21,666 nucleotides of DNA, taken from NCBI GenBank assembly GCA_934278005.1, contig CAKQWG010000043.1:1-21666 (forward strand), written 5' to 3'. The translations under genes and the position numbers were made by a program. The notes under the pieces were generated by a model. The model searched no databases. It was not told the DNA's origin and worked only from the letters and a program-made list of their open reading frames with translations. Position 1 is the stretch's first letter. Every line of letters begins with the position of its first letter. This document shows, in pieces, positions 8,043-16,249 of this stretch. Source of the DNA: an uncultured Pirellulaceae bacterium. Its GTDB lineage: Bacteria; Planctomycetota; Planctomycetia; Pirellulales; Pirellulaceae.

Positions 8043-8136
8043 CAGCCCAGAGGGCGACACATCCCTGCCGGTGGCGTCAGCCACCGGACCTAAGCACTTT
8101 GCAGCCGCTCAGCCCGGAGGGCGACACATCCCTGCC
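8043..8136. repeat. 27-bp repeat pair flanking a perfect 8-bp hairpin
   Basis: Two copies of a 27-base element (8043-8069 and 8110-8136) differ at one base. Between them lies CCGGTGGCGTCAGCCACCGG (8068-8087), a hairpin with an 8-bp GC-rich stem and GTCA loop. It could form in RNA from either of the convergent genes, but no T-run follows, so it is not a classical intrinsic terminator. Confidence 0.85.
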
Positions 8137-8202
8137 CCGCCCCCTTGGACCACTCAACATGCGCATCAGCTCACCTCAGCAGCTTCCCAAACTCAGCTCA
8201 CC

Positions 8203-8583
8203 TCAGCTTCTCAAACTCTCAGGAATCCGCTGAGGCTTGCCGGTGCGATCGATAACAGCCAGCGTAACCTGCGCAGTGACCAACTGCTGTCCATCGCGCT
8301 CGACCGAATAATCATGGACGATTTTGGCTTCCGTTGTGCGTGCAATTGTAACGCGAACGGACAATAGATCATCGTACCGCCCTGGCAGGCGATATTGACA
8401 TTCAATTCTCACCACGACCACAAACAGGCCACTGGCTTCAAAGTCGCGATAGTTGCCACCGCTAGCGCGATACATCTCTGTCCGCGCGATTTCGAAGTAT
8501 TTCATATAGTGCGAATGATGCACGAAGCCCATTGGATCGCACTCGTCGTAGCGTACGCGAATCGGTTGAATATATTGCTGCAT
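8203..8583 (-). CDS. Acyl-CoA thioesterase, YbgC/FadM-like hotdog fold
   Basis: A 126-residue hotdog-fold thioesterase (4HBT family, usual length about 130). The signature RYDECDPMGFVHHSHYMKYF near the N-terminus matches YbgC-type enzymes, with Asp16 in the position of the catalytic aspartate, followed by EIARTEM. It likely hydrolyses an acyl-CoA in the cytoplasm; the chain length or substrate is not readable. The frame stays open upstream to 8775, but that stretch runs through the rpsA terminator and is unlike the family, so ATG 8583 is the start. No strong ribosome site is seen before it. It is transcribed separately from rpsA because a strong terminator lies between them. Confidence 0.82.
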   Translation of the reverse strand: MQQYIQPIRVRYDECDPMGFVHHSHYMKYFEIARTEMYRASGGNYRDFEASGLFVVVVRIECQYRLPGRYDDLLSVRVTIARTTEAKIVHDYSVERDGQQLVTAQVTLAVIDRTGKPQRIPESLRS

Positions 8584-8664
8584 AGGTTGACCATTGAGCT
8601 GAGAAGCGAGCCATCCCGATAGACTTGCATGAATTCGCTGCGTCCGGCTGCCGGGATGAAGATT

Positions 8665-8702
8665 AAAAAAAGGCCCATAGGAGTCAATCCTACGGGCCTT
8701 AT
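8665..8702 (-). terminator. rpsA: Intrinsic terminator of rpsA
   Basis: On the minus strand a hairpin with a 7-bp GC-rich lower stem (8670-8676 with 8694-8700), an A-C mismatch, a 5-bp upper stem (8678-8682 with 8688-8692) and a five-base loop is followed by seven U. It lies about 80 bases after the rpsA stop codon and before the thioesterase start. A second 8-bp inverted repeat (8735-8742 with 8758-8765) precedes it. Confidence 0.85.
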
Positions 8703-8778
8703 GTTTTGAAATCAGAATATCTATCGCAGATGCATGGCTACTTAGCCGTGGAGGGCCAGTAGCCACACGACGCATGCG

Positions 8779-10602
8779 CTAGTCATTCTGCGATTCTTCA
8801 GCAGCTGGACTTGGGCTTGCTGGAGCGATGAGTGGGCCTTCAGAGCCGAGGCCACCCTTGAGCTCAACGTTCGGCTTGGCTTCGGAGATCTGCTGCTGGC
8901 GAGCTTCCTCGCGAGCTGCGGCTTCCTCTTGCTCTTCAGCCCAATCAACGCGTTTGCGCGACAGGCCGATCTTGCGTTCGTCCGTGTCGACTCGCAATAC
9001 CTTGACCTCCAGCTCGTCGCCAACATTTACCAACTCTTCAGGATTCTCGACTTTGTCATCCGACAGCTCGGAGATGTGCAGTAGGCCTTCCAAGCCATCT
9101 TCCAAGCCGATGAACACGCCGAAGTTGGTGATCTTAGTGACTTTACCTTTAACCAATTGCCCTGGCTGGTATTTAGCAGGGATGGTGGTTGCCCACGGAT
9201 CGTTATCCAGTTGCTTGAGTCCCAGTGCGATACGGCGGCGATCTTGATCGACCGACAACACGCGGCAGCGGAGCTCCTGTCCCTTCTCGACCACTTCGCT
9301 GGGGTGGCTGACCTTGCGCGTCCATGACATGTCTGAAACGTGCAGCAACCCATCGATGCCTTGTTCCAGCTCGATGAACGCACCGTAGTTGGTCAGGTTG
9401 CGGACCTTGCCATTGACTTCGCTTCCCTCAGGATACTTGTCCATGACTTCATCCCATGGGTTAGCCACGGTTTGCTTCATGCCCAAGGAGAGCTGTTGTC
9501 CGGCCGGGTCGACGCCCAAGATCTTGATATCGATCTCGTCGCCAATCTGTACCAATTCGTTGGGATGGTTGATGCGGCGAGTCCAGGACATTTCGCTGAT
9601 GTGGACCAGGCCTTCGATGCCGGGCTCCAGCTTGACGAACGCTCCGTAGCTCATCACATTGACAACTTCGCCCTTGACGGTGGTGCCAACAGGATACTTC
9701 TCTTCGATGTTGTCCCAAGGATTGGCTTGCTTCTGCTTGAGTCCCAGGGCGATCTTTTGCTTTTCGCGATCGATCTGCAGAACTTTGACTTCGATCTCTT
9801 GATCGATGGCAACCATTTCCGTTGGATGGCTGATGCGTTCCCAGCTCATATCGGTGATATGCAACAGACCATCGATACCGCCCAGGTCGACGAACGCGCC
9901 GAAGTCGGCGATGTTCTTGACGATCCCCTTGCGGACTTGGCCAATTTCCAACTCACCGAGCAAGTGCTCGCGATCTTCTTCGCGTTGCTTCTCGATGAGC
10001 GAGCGGCGACTAACGACGATGTTGCGACGAGTCTCGTCGATCTTAAGTACTTCGCACTGGACTACGCGGCCGATGTAGTCGGCGATGTCGTTGGGGCGAC
10101 GGATGTCGACTTGGCTAGCTGGCAAGAAGACATTGACGCCAATGTCGACCAGCAATCCACCTTTGATTTTGCGAGTGACAGTCCCGGTCACAACTTGACC
10201 TTCGCTGACCTCGGACATCATCTTTTCCCACTCCAAGATCTTTTCCGCTTTGCGCTTGCTCAGCGAGATCATGCCGTGGATATCATTGGCAGGCCCCAGT
10301 TCGTCTTCCATCTCTTCGATGAGAACTTTGACGATCGAACCTACCGTGGGCTTCTCTTCATCCTCGTCCCACTCATTTACACTAACTGCACCTTCGCTCT
10401 TGAAGCCAACGTCGATGACGACATAGTCGCTGTTGATCTCGACTACTTTTCCGTCGACGATTTGGTTGACATCAAAACCCGCGTTGAGACCCTCGAGACC
10501 TTCGAGAATCATGTCGTCCATTTCGTCCTCGGGTAGCAGCAGATCTACCTGAGAGTTGATGGAGTCGTCTTCGAGCGAGCGGATGAGGTTACGATTAACC
10601 AT
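8779..10602 (-). CDS. rpsA: 30S ribosomal protein S1
   Basis: A 607-residue protein with six S1 RNA-binding domains at about residues 45-117, 134-200, 219-289, 304-376, 391-463 and 479-549. Domains 3-6 carry the classic YGAF...GIDGLLHISDMSW pattern, while domains 1 and 2 are divergent as in other S1 proteins that bind the ribosome through their N-terminus. It brings mRNA to the 30S subunit. A 55-residue tail rich in Glu, Gln, Ala and Pro makes it about 50 residues longer than E. coli S1. ATG 10602 has no clear Shine-Dalgarno, which is also usual for rpsA. The leader holds an AATTC/GAATT hairpin at 10650-10665 and an A-rich run (minus strand of 10684-10690); either could serve autoregulation, but this is speculation. 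It ends at a strong terminator. Confidence 0.96.
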   Translation of the reverse strand: MVNRNLIRSLEDDSINSQVDLLLPEDEMDDMILEGLEGLNAGFDVNQIVDGKVVEINSDYVVIDVGFKSEGAVSVNEWDEDEEKPTVGSIVKVLIEEMEDELGPANDIHGMISLSKRKAEKILEWEKMMSEVSEGQVVTGTVTRKIKGGLLVDIGVNVFLPASQVDIRRPNDIADYIGRVVQCEVLKIDETRRNIVVSRRSLIEKQREEDREHLLGELEIGQVRKGIVKNIADFGAFVDLGGIDGLLHITDMSWERISHPTEMVAIDQEIEVKVLQIDREKQKIALGLKQKQANPWDNIEEKYPVGTTVKGEVVNVMSYGAFVKLEPGIEGLVHISEMSWTRRINHPNELVQIGDEIDIKILGVDPAGQQLSLGMKQTVANPWDEVMDKYPEGSEVNGKVRNLTNYGAFIELEQGIDGLLHVSDMSWTRKVSHPSEVVEKGQELRCRVLSVDQDRRRIALGLKQLDNDPWATTIPAKYQPGQLVKGKVTKITNFGVFIGLEDGLEGLLHISELSDDKVENPEELVNVGDELEVKVLRVDTDERKIGLSRKRVDWAEEQEEAAAREEARQQQISEAKPNVELKGGLGSEGPLIAPASPSPAAEESQND

Positions 10603-10819
10603 ACTGTGATTTGACCCAGAAAACCTCTCGTCGCGCGGCCACTGCTCAGAATTCCGCTAAGAATTAAGGCCATGATGTCTCGGTTTTTTTCCGCGTCCTA
10701 GTGCAGACTGCGATCCGGAATCAGGCGCTGAAATGGCAGCCTTGTAGAGAGGAACCCAAAAGTGTTAAGGTTACTTTTCGCCATCCAGCTAGTCGGCACT
10801 CTGCGCGGACTATTCCAAC

Positions 10820-10848
10820 TTGACAGCAAACCAAAACGCAAATCTAAC
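10820..10848 (+). promoter_or_regulatory. Sigma70-like promoter toward the serine hydrolase
   Basis: A perfect -35 TTGACA (10820-10825), a 17-base spacer and a -10 TCTAAC (10843-10848, 4 of 6) predict transcription starting near 10855. That would give a leader of about 310 bases before ATG 11166. A second start from TATACT at 11092-11097 would give a short leader. Confidence 0.4.
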
Positions 10849-11151
10849 ACCTGTGCTAAGTTACGGCAACGGCAGTCAGGCCCAAACGAAGTAGGAAATT
10901 AAAGAAACTAGCCCGTCGGCCGCCGGCTAAGCGGCAGCGATCGTTACAACTATCTGAACTTGCCAAACTGTACGAAAAAAGTCCGCCCAGAGCTCCAACC
11001 GGCTCGACAGCGGAACCCTTGGCGACTTTCACCCCCAGCCCCACCCCGGGGATCTCAAAAACCGGGATCCAAAAAGCTGTGCCCTATCCGCTATACTGCA
11101 ACCCACTGATATTGGCTGAGCCGATCGGCGTCCACCAACCAACCACTTTCC

Positions 11152-11157
11152 AAAGGA
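11152..11157 (+). promoter_or_regulatory. Ribosome binding site deciding the serine hydrolase start
   Basis: AAAGGA lies eight bases before ATG 11166, which begins a good signal peptide. The frame is open back to 11019, but that extension has no ribosome site and would bury the signal peptide. Confidence 0.7.
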
Positions 11158-11165
11158 CCGCCCCC

Positions 11166-12392
11166 ATGCTTACATGCCGCGGGATATTGTTGATGCTCTG
11201 CATACTGAGCCAGACTCGCTGCGCGCAGGCTCAGGAAGTCGATGTGCGCGGCCCGCGACCTGGACTGCCCAATACCACGCTATTAGCCGTAGACCAAGAC
11301 AATGCGCTCGCTGCACTGGACGCAGCTATGGCGGGCTTCATCGGCTCCCAAGAGATTGCCGGTGCCGTTGTGCTGGTAGGGGATGAACGCGGCCCACTAG
11401 CCCTGCGCTCTTACGGTCTGGCAAACATCGAACAAACGCAAGCCATGGCCGATGACTCGATCTTCTGGATCGCTTCGATGACTAAGCCGATCACTGCGGC
11501 TTGCATTATGATCCTGCAGGATGAGGGCAAGCTGAGCCTCGATGACCCGATCGCTAAACACCTGCCCGCGATGAGCCAGTTGATGCTCGATGATGGCACG
11601 CCCGCCGTGATCACCATCAGACAGCTGCTGAGCCACACCTCGGCAATGGCCGAGCTGGCTCCCCAGGAAAGCTACACAGCACTGAATCTGGAGCAGGCCG
11701 CCGAGCGCTATTGCCAGGTGAAGGTGCTCTTCCCGCCGGGCAGCAAGTGGCAATATTCGCAGACCAGCATCAATACCGCCGGCCGGATCGTGGAGGTCGT
11801 TTCCGGTTTGTCGCTCGACCAGTTCATCGAGCAGCGAATCTGCCAGCCGCTGGGAATGTCCGATACTGCGTTTTACTTGAGCTCGGAACAGCATGCACGA
11901 CTGGCCCAGGCCTACCGCCGCAGCGACAGCGGTCAGCTCGAGCCGGCAGAAATTTACATGCTCGCCGGCCATCATCCGACGGATACCCAGCGCATGCCCG
12001 CCGCCAACGGAGGACTTTTTTCGACGGCACCCGACTATGGAAAATTCTGTCGCATGTTGCTCAACGAAGGACAGCTCGACGGCACACGTATTTTATCGGC
12101 TGAAGCAGTCAAGGCCATGCGCACGATCGTAACTGGCGATTTAGCCACGGGGTTCACTCCAGGCAACGGCTGGGGCATCGGCTGCTGTGTCGTCCGCGAT
12201 CCGCAGGGAGTAAGCGAAGTTCTGTCCAGCGGCAGTTTCGGCCATGGGGGAGCGTATGGCACACAGGCGTGGATCGATCCGGTCAAACAGCGATTCTACG
12301 TGTTGATGGTCCAGCGAGCCAACTTCCCCAACGCCGATGACTCTCAAGTGCGTCGCAAATTCCAAGAACTGGCTAGCCAAATCCCGCGCTGA
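11166..12392 (+). CDS. Secreted class C beta-lactamase-like serine hydrolase
   Basis: A 408-residue penicillin-binding/AmpC-fold protein (PF00144). A signal peptide of about 22 residues (LTCRGILLMLCILSQTRCAQAQ) predicts export. The catalytic SxxK is SMTK (Ser104, Lys107), the tyrosine motif is YSQTS (Tyr197), and HGG (His360) takes the place of the KTG triad, a pattern common in esterases and peptidases of the family rather than true beta-lactamases. LLSHTSAM and GGLFSTAPDYGKF are further family segments. The likely role is an esterase, D-amino-acid peptidase or wall-related hydrolase; the substrate is unknown. It stands alone, with 241 bases before rpiB and a long leader. Confidence 0.85.
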   Translation: MLTCRGILLMLCILSQTRCAQAQEVDVRGPRPGLPNTTLLAVDQDNALAALDAAMAGFIGSQEIAGAVVLVGDERGPLALRSYGLANIEQTQAMADDSIFWIASMTKPITAACIMILQDEGKLSLDDPIAKHLPAMSQLMLDDGTPAVITIRQLLSHTSAMAELAPQESYTALNLEQAAERYCQVKVLFPPGSKWQYSQTSINTAGRIVEVVSGLSLDQFIEQRICQPLGMSDTAFYLSSEQHARLAQAYRRSDSGQLEPAEIYMLAGHHPTDTQRMPAANGGLFSTAPDYGKFCRMLLNEGQLDGTRILSAEAVKAMRTIVTGDLATGFTPGNGWGIGCCVVRDPQGVSEVLSSGSFGHGGAYGTQAWIDPVKQRFYVLMVQRANFPNADDSQVRRKFQELASQIPR

Positions 12393-12633
12393 GCCAGTCT
12401 CCCCTGTCGCTGCGCGGCTGTAAACTTTCCCGCGGCGCGGCTCGTCGACAGCTATGCTGAGCACGAGTGCCCGGCAGGCTGAGCCACATTCTTGGCCTGC
12501 GGCGACTTCGCGTGTGCGAGCTGAGCGGTTAAACTGCGCGGTAACCGTAATAGCGCCTTTTTTGCTCGCGCCCCTGACATTCAGTAGTTAATGGGGCTGA
12601 CGGGTCGTTAATTTATCCTCTTGGGGGACTAGC

Positions 12634-13143
12634 ATGAGCCAATTTGCCATCACGACACTCGCCATAGGCGGTGACCATGCCGGTTTTGCGATGAAGTCGA
12701 TGTTGGTCGAATTCCTACGCGGACAAAATTTGATGGTCCGCGACTGTGGAACCACCGATGAGACACCCTGCGATTTTACCGATTTCGCCGAGAAAGTCGG
12801 CGTCGAGGTGATTACGGGGGCTGTACAGCGCGGCATCTTAGTGTGCGGTAGCGGCGTGGGTGTCAGCGTAGCTGCTAATAAAATCCCCGGCGTGCGAGCT
12901 AGCCTGTGCCATGACACATACTCTGCTCATCAAGGGGTCGAGCACGACGACATGAACATCCTGTGCATCGGTGCGCGCGTCATCGGTCCCGAACTGGCTA
13001 CAGAAATCGTCAACTCCTTCCTTTCAGCACGCTACTCGCCGCAGCCTCGACATCAGCGGCGCGTCGATAAGTTGCTCGACCTGGAGCAGCGGGCCCTGGA
13101 CGGACTGTTTAAGGAGCTGCGTCGCAACGATCCCGTTTCGTAG
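12634..13143 (+). CDS. rpiB: Ribose 5-phosphate isomerase B
   Basis: A 169-residue RpiB/LacAB family enzyme interconverting ribose 5-phosphate and ribulose 5-phosphate in the cytoplasmic pentose phosphate pathway. Visible motifs: GGDHAGF with Asp14 and His15, DFTDFAE (the family's YPDFA region), VCGSGVGVSVAANK with catalytic Cys71, RASLCHD, VEHDDMNIL (His104, Asn108) and GARVIG. The C-terminus is about 15-20 residues longer than E. coli RpiB. A purine-rich GGGGGA lies six bases before the ATG. A repeat cluster separates it from the ABC-F gene, so co-transcription is uncertain. Confidence 0.92.
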   Translation: MSQFAITTLAIGGDHAGFAMKSMLVEFLRGQNLMVRDCGTTDETPCDFTDFAEKVGVEVITGAVQRGILVCGSGVGVSVAANKIPGVRASLCHDTYSAHQGVEHDDMNILCIGARVIGPELATEIVNSFLSARYSPQPRHQRRVDKLLDLEQRALDGLFKELRRNDPVS

Positions 13144-13153
13144 CCCACAGCAA

Positions 13154-13255
13154 GTGGCGTAAGCTTCCAGGTGGCATAAGCTTCTAGCTTGCGAGTGGCG
13201 TAAGCTTCTAGCTTGCGATAAAAAAACCTCGTGGCAAGCAGGATGCTTACCCCAC
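13154..13255. repeat. 24-bp direct repeats with an inverted partner
   Basis: Two 24-base units (13171-13194 and 13195-13218) differ at one base, preceded by a partial unit (13154-13170). After an A7 run, an inverted diverged copy lies at about 13231-13255, so the RNA could fold into a long imperfect hairpin with GTGG...CCAC ends. The cluster fills the gap between rpiB and the ABC-F gene. Confidence 0.85.
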
Positions 13256-13301
13256 TTAAAATCCTCCACACTTCAACTCACATTCAGATTTCAAATAGCC
13301 C

Positions 13302-15074
13302 ATGGGTGTCCTGTTACAAATTCGCGGAGCGACCAAGAGCTTCGGTCATCAGCTACTGCTGGACGAAGCAGAGGCGTCGATCAATGACAATGTAAAAATT
13401 GGCTTCGTCGGGCGCAATGGTGCCGGCAAGTCGACGCTGCTACGGATCCTGCTGGACGAAGAGGAGCTGGAAAAGGGGGAGATTATCCGCCACTCCAGTT
13501 TAAAAATCGGCTACCTGCGCCAGCACGATCCGTTTCAAGCGGGCGAATCGGCGCTGGACTTCTTGATGCGCGACAGCGGACAACCCGATTGGAAGTGCGG
13601 CGAGGTCGGCGGCGAGTTCGAACTCAAGGGCACCTACCTGACTGGCCCCATCTCCGAACTTTCCGGCGGTTGGCAAACGCGAGTTAAGCTGGCATCGCTG
13701 CTGTTGCAGGAACCGAATCTGTTGCTGCTCGATGAACCGACCAACTTCCTCGACGTGCGGACGCAAATCCTGCTCGAACACTTCTTGCGCAACTTCAGCA
13801 AGGCGGCTTTGATCGTGTCCCACGATCGCGCCTTCCTGCAAGCCACCTGCGACCATACGCTGGATTTATCGCATGGCAAGCTGACGACATACCCGGGCAA
13901 GATCGAAGACTTCTTAGTCTACCAGGCCGAGCGCAAGGAGCACGATGAACGCGTCAATGCGGCTGTCTTGGCCAAGCAGAAGCATTTGCAGAAGTTCATC
14001 GACAAGAACCGCGCTCGGGCCAGCACAGCCAGCCAAGCCCGCTCCAAAGGCAAGCAACTCGAACGCCTGCAGACCTTAGAGGTCGCTGACGATCTGCCAA
14101 CAGCCTCGATCCGCGCACCCATCGTGTCGCCCCGCAACGGTGCCGCCGTGCGGCTGATCGACCTGGCTATCGGCTACCCCGATCGGACCGTGGCCAAAGA
14201 TATCAATATCGAAATCGAACACGGCCAGCGTGCCGCCATCGTCGGTGACAACGGACAAGGGAAAACAACGTTGCTGAGGACGATCGTCGGATCGCTAACG
14301 CCCATTGCAGGAACTGTACGCTGGGGTCACGCCTGCGACATCGGCGTCTATGCGCAGCATGTGTATGGCAGCCTCGATCCTCAACAGACCGTGCTCGAAT
14401 ACCTGGAATATAAAGCGACGGCGGGTACCACGAATCAGCAGATCCTAACTGTGGCCGGTTCGCTGCTGTTTCGTGGCGACCACGTGCGCAAGAAGGTGCA
14501 GGTTTTATCCGGAGGCGAACGAGCCCGCTTATGCATGGCCGGCCTGCTGCTGGGAACCTACAACATTCTCGTGCTGGACGAACCCGGTAACCACTTAGAT
14601 GTGGAAACGGTCGAGTCGCTGGCGGAGGCCTTGCTGGAATATCGCGGCACCGTGATCTTTACCAGTCACGACCGACACTTCATGAGCCGCCTGGCGACAA
14701 ATATTATTGAAGTCCGCGACGGTACGGCCAAGAATTACGGCGGTGACTACGAAGCCTATCTGTACTACATCAACAAAGAAATTGAAGAGGGCGAGCGCAC
14801 GCGCGCGCCCACTCGCGCCAAACTGAAAAAGGCCGCCGGGGATAAAGCCCCAGCCGCCGCGCCGCGAACCGATATGCGCCAAGTGCAGAAAGAGCTGAAG
14901 AACATCGAACGCACCATAAAAACCCTCGACGCACAGCGCACCGAGCTCAATGCCAAGTTGATGAGCACCACCGACGCCGACGAGGCACTGCGGCTGCACA
15001 ACGAAGTCAAGGCGCTCGAAATGGAATTGGGCGTCGTCGAAGAGCGCTGGCTGGAACTGAGCGCGATGGATTAA
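13302..15074 (+). CDS. ABC-F family ATPase
   Basis: A 590-residue protein with two ATP-binding cassettes and no membrane segments, typical of ABC-F translation factors (EttA, Uup, YheS and relatives). Cassette 1: Walker A GRNGAGKST (37-45), LSGGW (120-124), Walker B LLLLDEPTNFLD (140-151), SHDR (173-176). A charged linker of about 200-285 contains the segment that in the family contacts P-site tRNA. Cassette 2: Walker A GDNGQGKTT (315-323), LSGGE (402-406), LVLDEPGNHLD with Gly for the usual Thr, SHDR. A coiled-coil tail follows from about 520, as in Uup. It probably acts on stalled or special-state ribosomes; antibiotic protection is possible but not indicated. No clear ribosome site precedes ATG 13302. 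Confidence 0.9.
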   Translation: MGVLLQIRGATKSFGHQLLLDEAEASINDNVKIGFVGRNGAGKSTLLRILLDEEELEKGEIIRHSSLKIGYLRQHDPFQAGESALDFLMRDSGQPDWKCGEVGGEFELKGTYLTGPISELSGGWQTRVKLASLLLQEPNLLLLDEPTNFLDVRTQILLEHFLRNFSKAALIVSHDRAFLQATCDHTLDLSHGKLTTYPGKIEDFLVYQAERKEHDERVNAAVLAKQKHLQKFIDKNRARASTASQARSKGKQLERLQTLEVADDLPTASIRAPIVSPRNGAAVRLIDLAIGYPDRTVAKDINIEIEHGQRAAIVGDNGQGKTTLLRTIVGSLTPIAGTVRWGHACDIGVYAQHVYGSLDPQQTVLEYLEYKATAGTTNQQILTVAGSLLFRGDHVRKKVQVLSGGERARLCMAGLLLGTYNILVLDEPGNHLDVETVESLAEALLEYRGTVIFTSHDRHFMSRLATNIIEVRDGTAKNYGGDYEAYLYYINKEIEEGERTRAPTRAKLKKAAGDKAPAAAPRTDMRQVQKELKNIERTIKTLDAQRTELNAKLMSTTDADEALRLHNEVKALEMELGVVEERWLELSAMD

Positions 15075-15106
15075 CCGGCTGCAAATCTGGCTGGATGAAC
15101 TAGAAT

Positions 15107-15111
15107 AGGAG
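15107..15111 (+). promoter_or_regulatory. Ribosome binding site of the cytochrome gene
   Basis: AGGAG is ten bases before ATG 15122 but only one base before the in-frame ATG at 15113. The spacing favours 15122. Confidence 0.6.
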
Positions 15112-15121
15112 CATGACAAAC

Positions 15122-16120
15122 ATGCATTGTTCCATTTTCTGCTGGCCTCTCGCGATTGGTACGCTCGCCTGCTGTGGTGTGACAGCCTTCGCTCAACCGT
15201 CGCGGCGGCCCGTCCGAGTCGAGGCACCGAGCTTTACGCCGCAACAATTCGACGGGATCTTCTACCCTGCCCCGACGCGGCAACTGCAGGGGACGCCACC
15301 ACTGCCGAGTAGCCAAAACGCCAGCCAAGCGGCCAACCAGGTGGGAAACAGTCCGAATAGTAGCGCTGTGACGCAGCCGGGCATGACGGCCGGTACAGCA
15401 GCGACAGAGGGGGCAGATCCAGACCACTGGCGTCAGACCATCTCACCCACGTCGCTTGAGGACCTGATCAAAGCCGGCAAGCTCCGCCTGGACAAACTAC
15501 TCACCACCCCAACGGCTTTCCGAGGGGGCGGATTTGTCGACGCACGAACTGAATTTTCGCTACAAGCGTTGCTGTTTGCCATCATCGAAAAGTATCCAGG
15601 TGAAGTCCGCTGGAAAAACAGCGCTGCTGAAGCACGTCGACGTATGACCCGTGTAGCGGCAAATACCAAGGTTGGCTCGGATCAAGTCTTCGCTGAAGCC
15701 AAAGCAAGACTGCTGGACCTCGATGATTTAATCGGCGGGACCGCTCTCACAGGACGCGCCGAAGACGGTGAGGGGGATGTCAATTGGTCCACCTTGATCG
15801 ATCGCGTACCCCTGATGAAGTTGTTAGAGTGGGCTCAGGACAAGAACTTGAATCAGCTGGTGGCCAATGAAAGCCAGTTCCAGGAAAATACCGATGCAGC
15901 GCTGCGCTACGCCGAGCTAATTCAGGTACTGGCTCAGATCATGCTGGCAGAGGAAATGCCCGATGCCAGCGATGGCGACTACACTGAAATGGCACACGCC
16001 ATGCGAGACGCAGCTCAGCAAGTTGCCTTGGCTGCCCAGACCGGCAATGCAGAACTGGCGCGCAGCGCGTCAGGACAAATTGGCCAAGCCTGCATCCGCT
16101 GCCACGATAGTTTTCGCTGA
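15122..16120 (+). CDS. Exported c-type cytochrome with a C-terminal single haem site
   Basis: A 332-residue protein. An N-terminal signal peptide (hydrophobic WPLAIGTLACCGVTAFA) sends it across the membrane. Residues about 25-110 are Pro, Gln, Ser and Ala rich and probably unstructured. The rest is helical, and the chain ends in CIRCHDSFR with Cys324, Cys327 and His328 forming one CxxCH haem-binding motif in the last helix. A C-terminal haem motif after a helical domain recalls cytochrome c' and c556, which carry the haem in the last helix of a four-helix bundle. The exact partner and role are unknown; electron transfer or gas sensing are both possible. It starts 47 bases after the ABC-F stop and may be read through from it. 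In-frame ATG 15113 is the alternative start. Confidence 0.72.
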   Translation: MHCSIFCWPLAIGTLACCGVTAFAQPSRRPVRVEAPSFTPQQFDGIFYPAPTRQLQGTPPLPSSQNASQAANQVGNSPNSSAVTQPGMTAGTAATEGADPDHWRQTISPTSLEDLIKAGKLRLDKLLTTPTAFRGGGFVDARTEFSLQALLFAIIEKYPGEVRWKNSAAEARRRMTRVAANTKVGSDQVFAEAKARLLDLDDLIGGTALTGRAEDGEGDVNWSTLIDRVPLMKLLEWAQDKNLNQLVANESQFQENTDAALRYAELIQVLAQIMLAEEMPDASDGDYTEMAHAMRDAAQQVALAAQTGNAELARSASGQIGQACIRCHDSFR

Positions 16121-16237
16121 GCATGAATTTTGCTGTGTAGGAATTTTGCCGAGCTGTACTGCTCTATACTCGTAACGAAGTTCCACTGCCAAGCGGCCAG
16201 CCGAGCATTCACTTGAGCATCCAAACTCGATTAGACC

Positions 16238-16242
16238 AGAGG
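16238..16242 (+). promoter_or_regulatory. Ribosome binding site supporting a GTG start
   Basis: AGAGG lies seven bases before GTG 16250, the codon that places the first zinc-ribbon cysteine at residue 7. Confidence 0.65.
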
Positions 16243-16249
16243 CAACTGC

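Larger units (their letters stand above)
10603..11165. other. Divergent intergenic region between rpsA and the serine hydrolase
   Basis: This 563-bp gap must hold the control regions of both genes. A plus-strand promoter candidate lies at 10820-10848, and a consensus-like -10 TATACT at 11092-11097 lacks a good -35. On the minus side no convincing promoter for rpsA was found by eye. No RNA gene or convincing small ORF was seen; a 62-residue minus-strand frame at 10856-11044 has no family features. Confidence 0.6.

Noticed and set aside
8584..8775. N-terminal extension of the thioesterase
   Set aside because: The extension reads through the rpsA terminator and has no similarity to hotdog enzymes, which begin close to the RYDECD block.
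9340..10536. A 398-codon open frame on the plus strand
   Set aside because: It lies wholly antisense to rpsA, whose six S1 domains are certain. The translation has no family features and reflects rpsA codon bias.
10856..11044. A 62-codon minus-strand frame in the rpsA upstream region
   Set aside because: It has no recognisable domain or ribosome site and crosses the candidate leader of the serine hydrolase.
12526..12563. Intrinsic terminator after the serine hydrolase
   Set aside because: The 6-bp stem (12526-12531 with 12542-12547) is weak and ends about ten bases before the T6 run, too far for a normal terminator.
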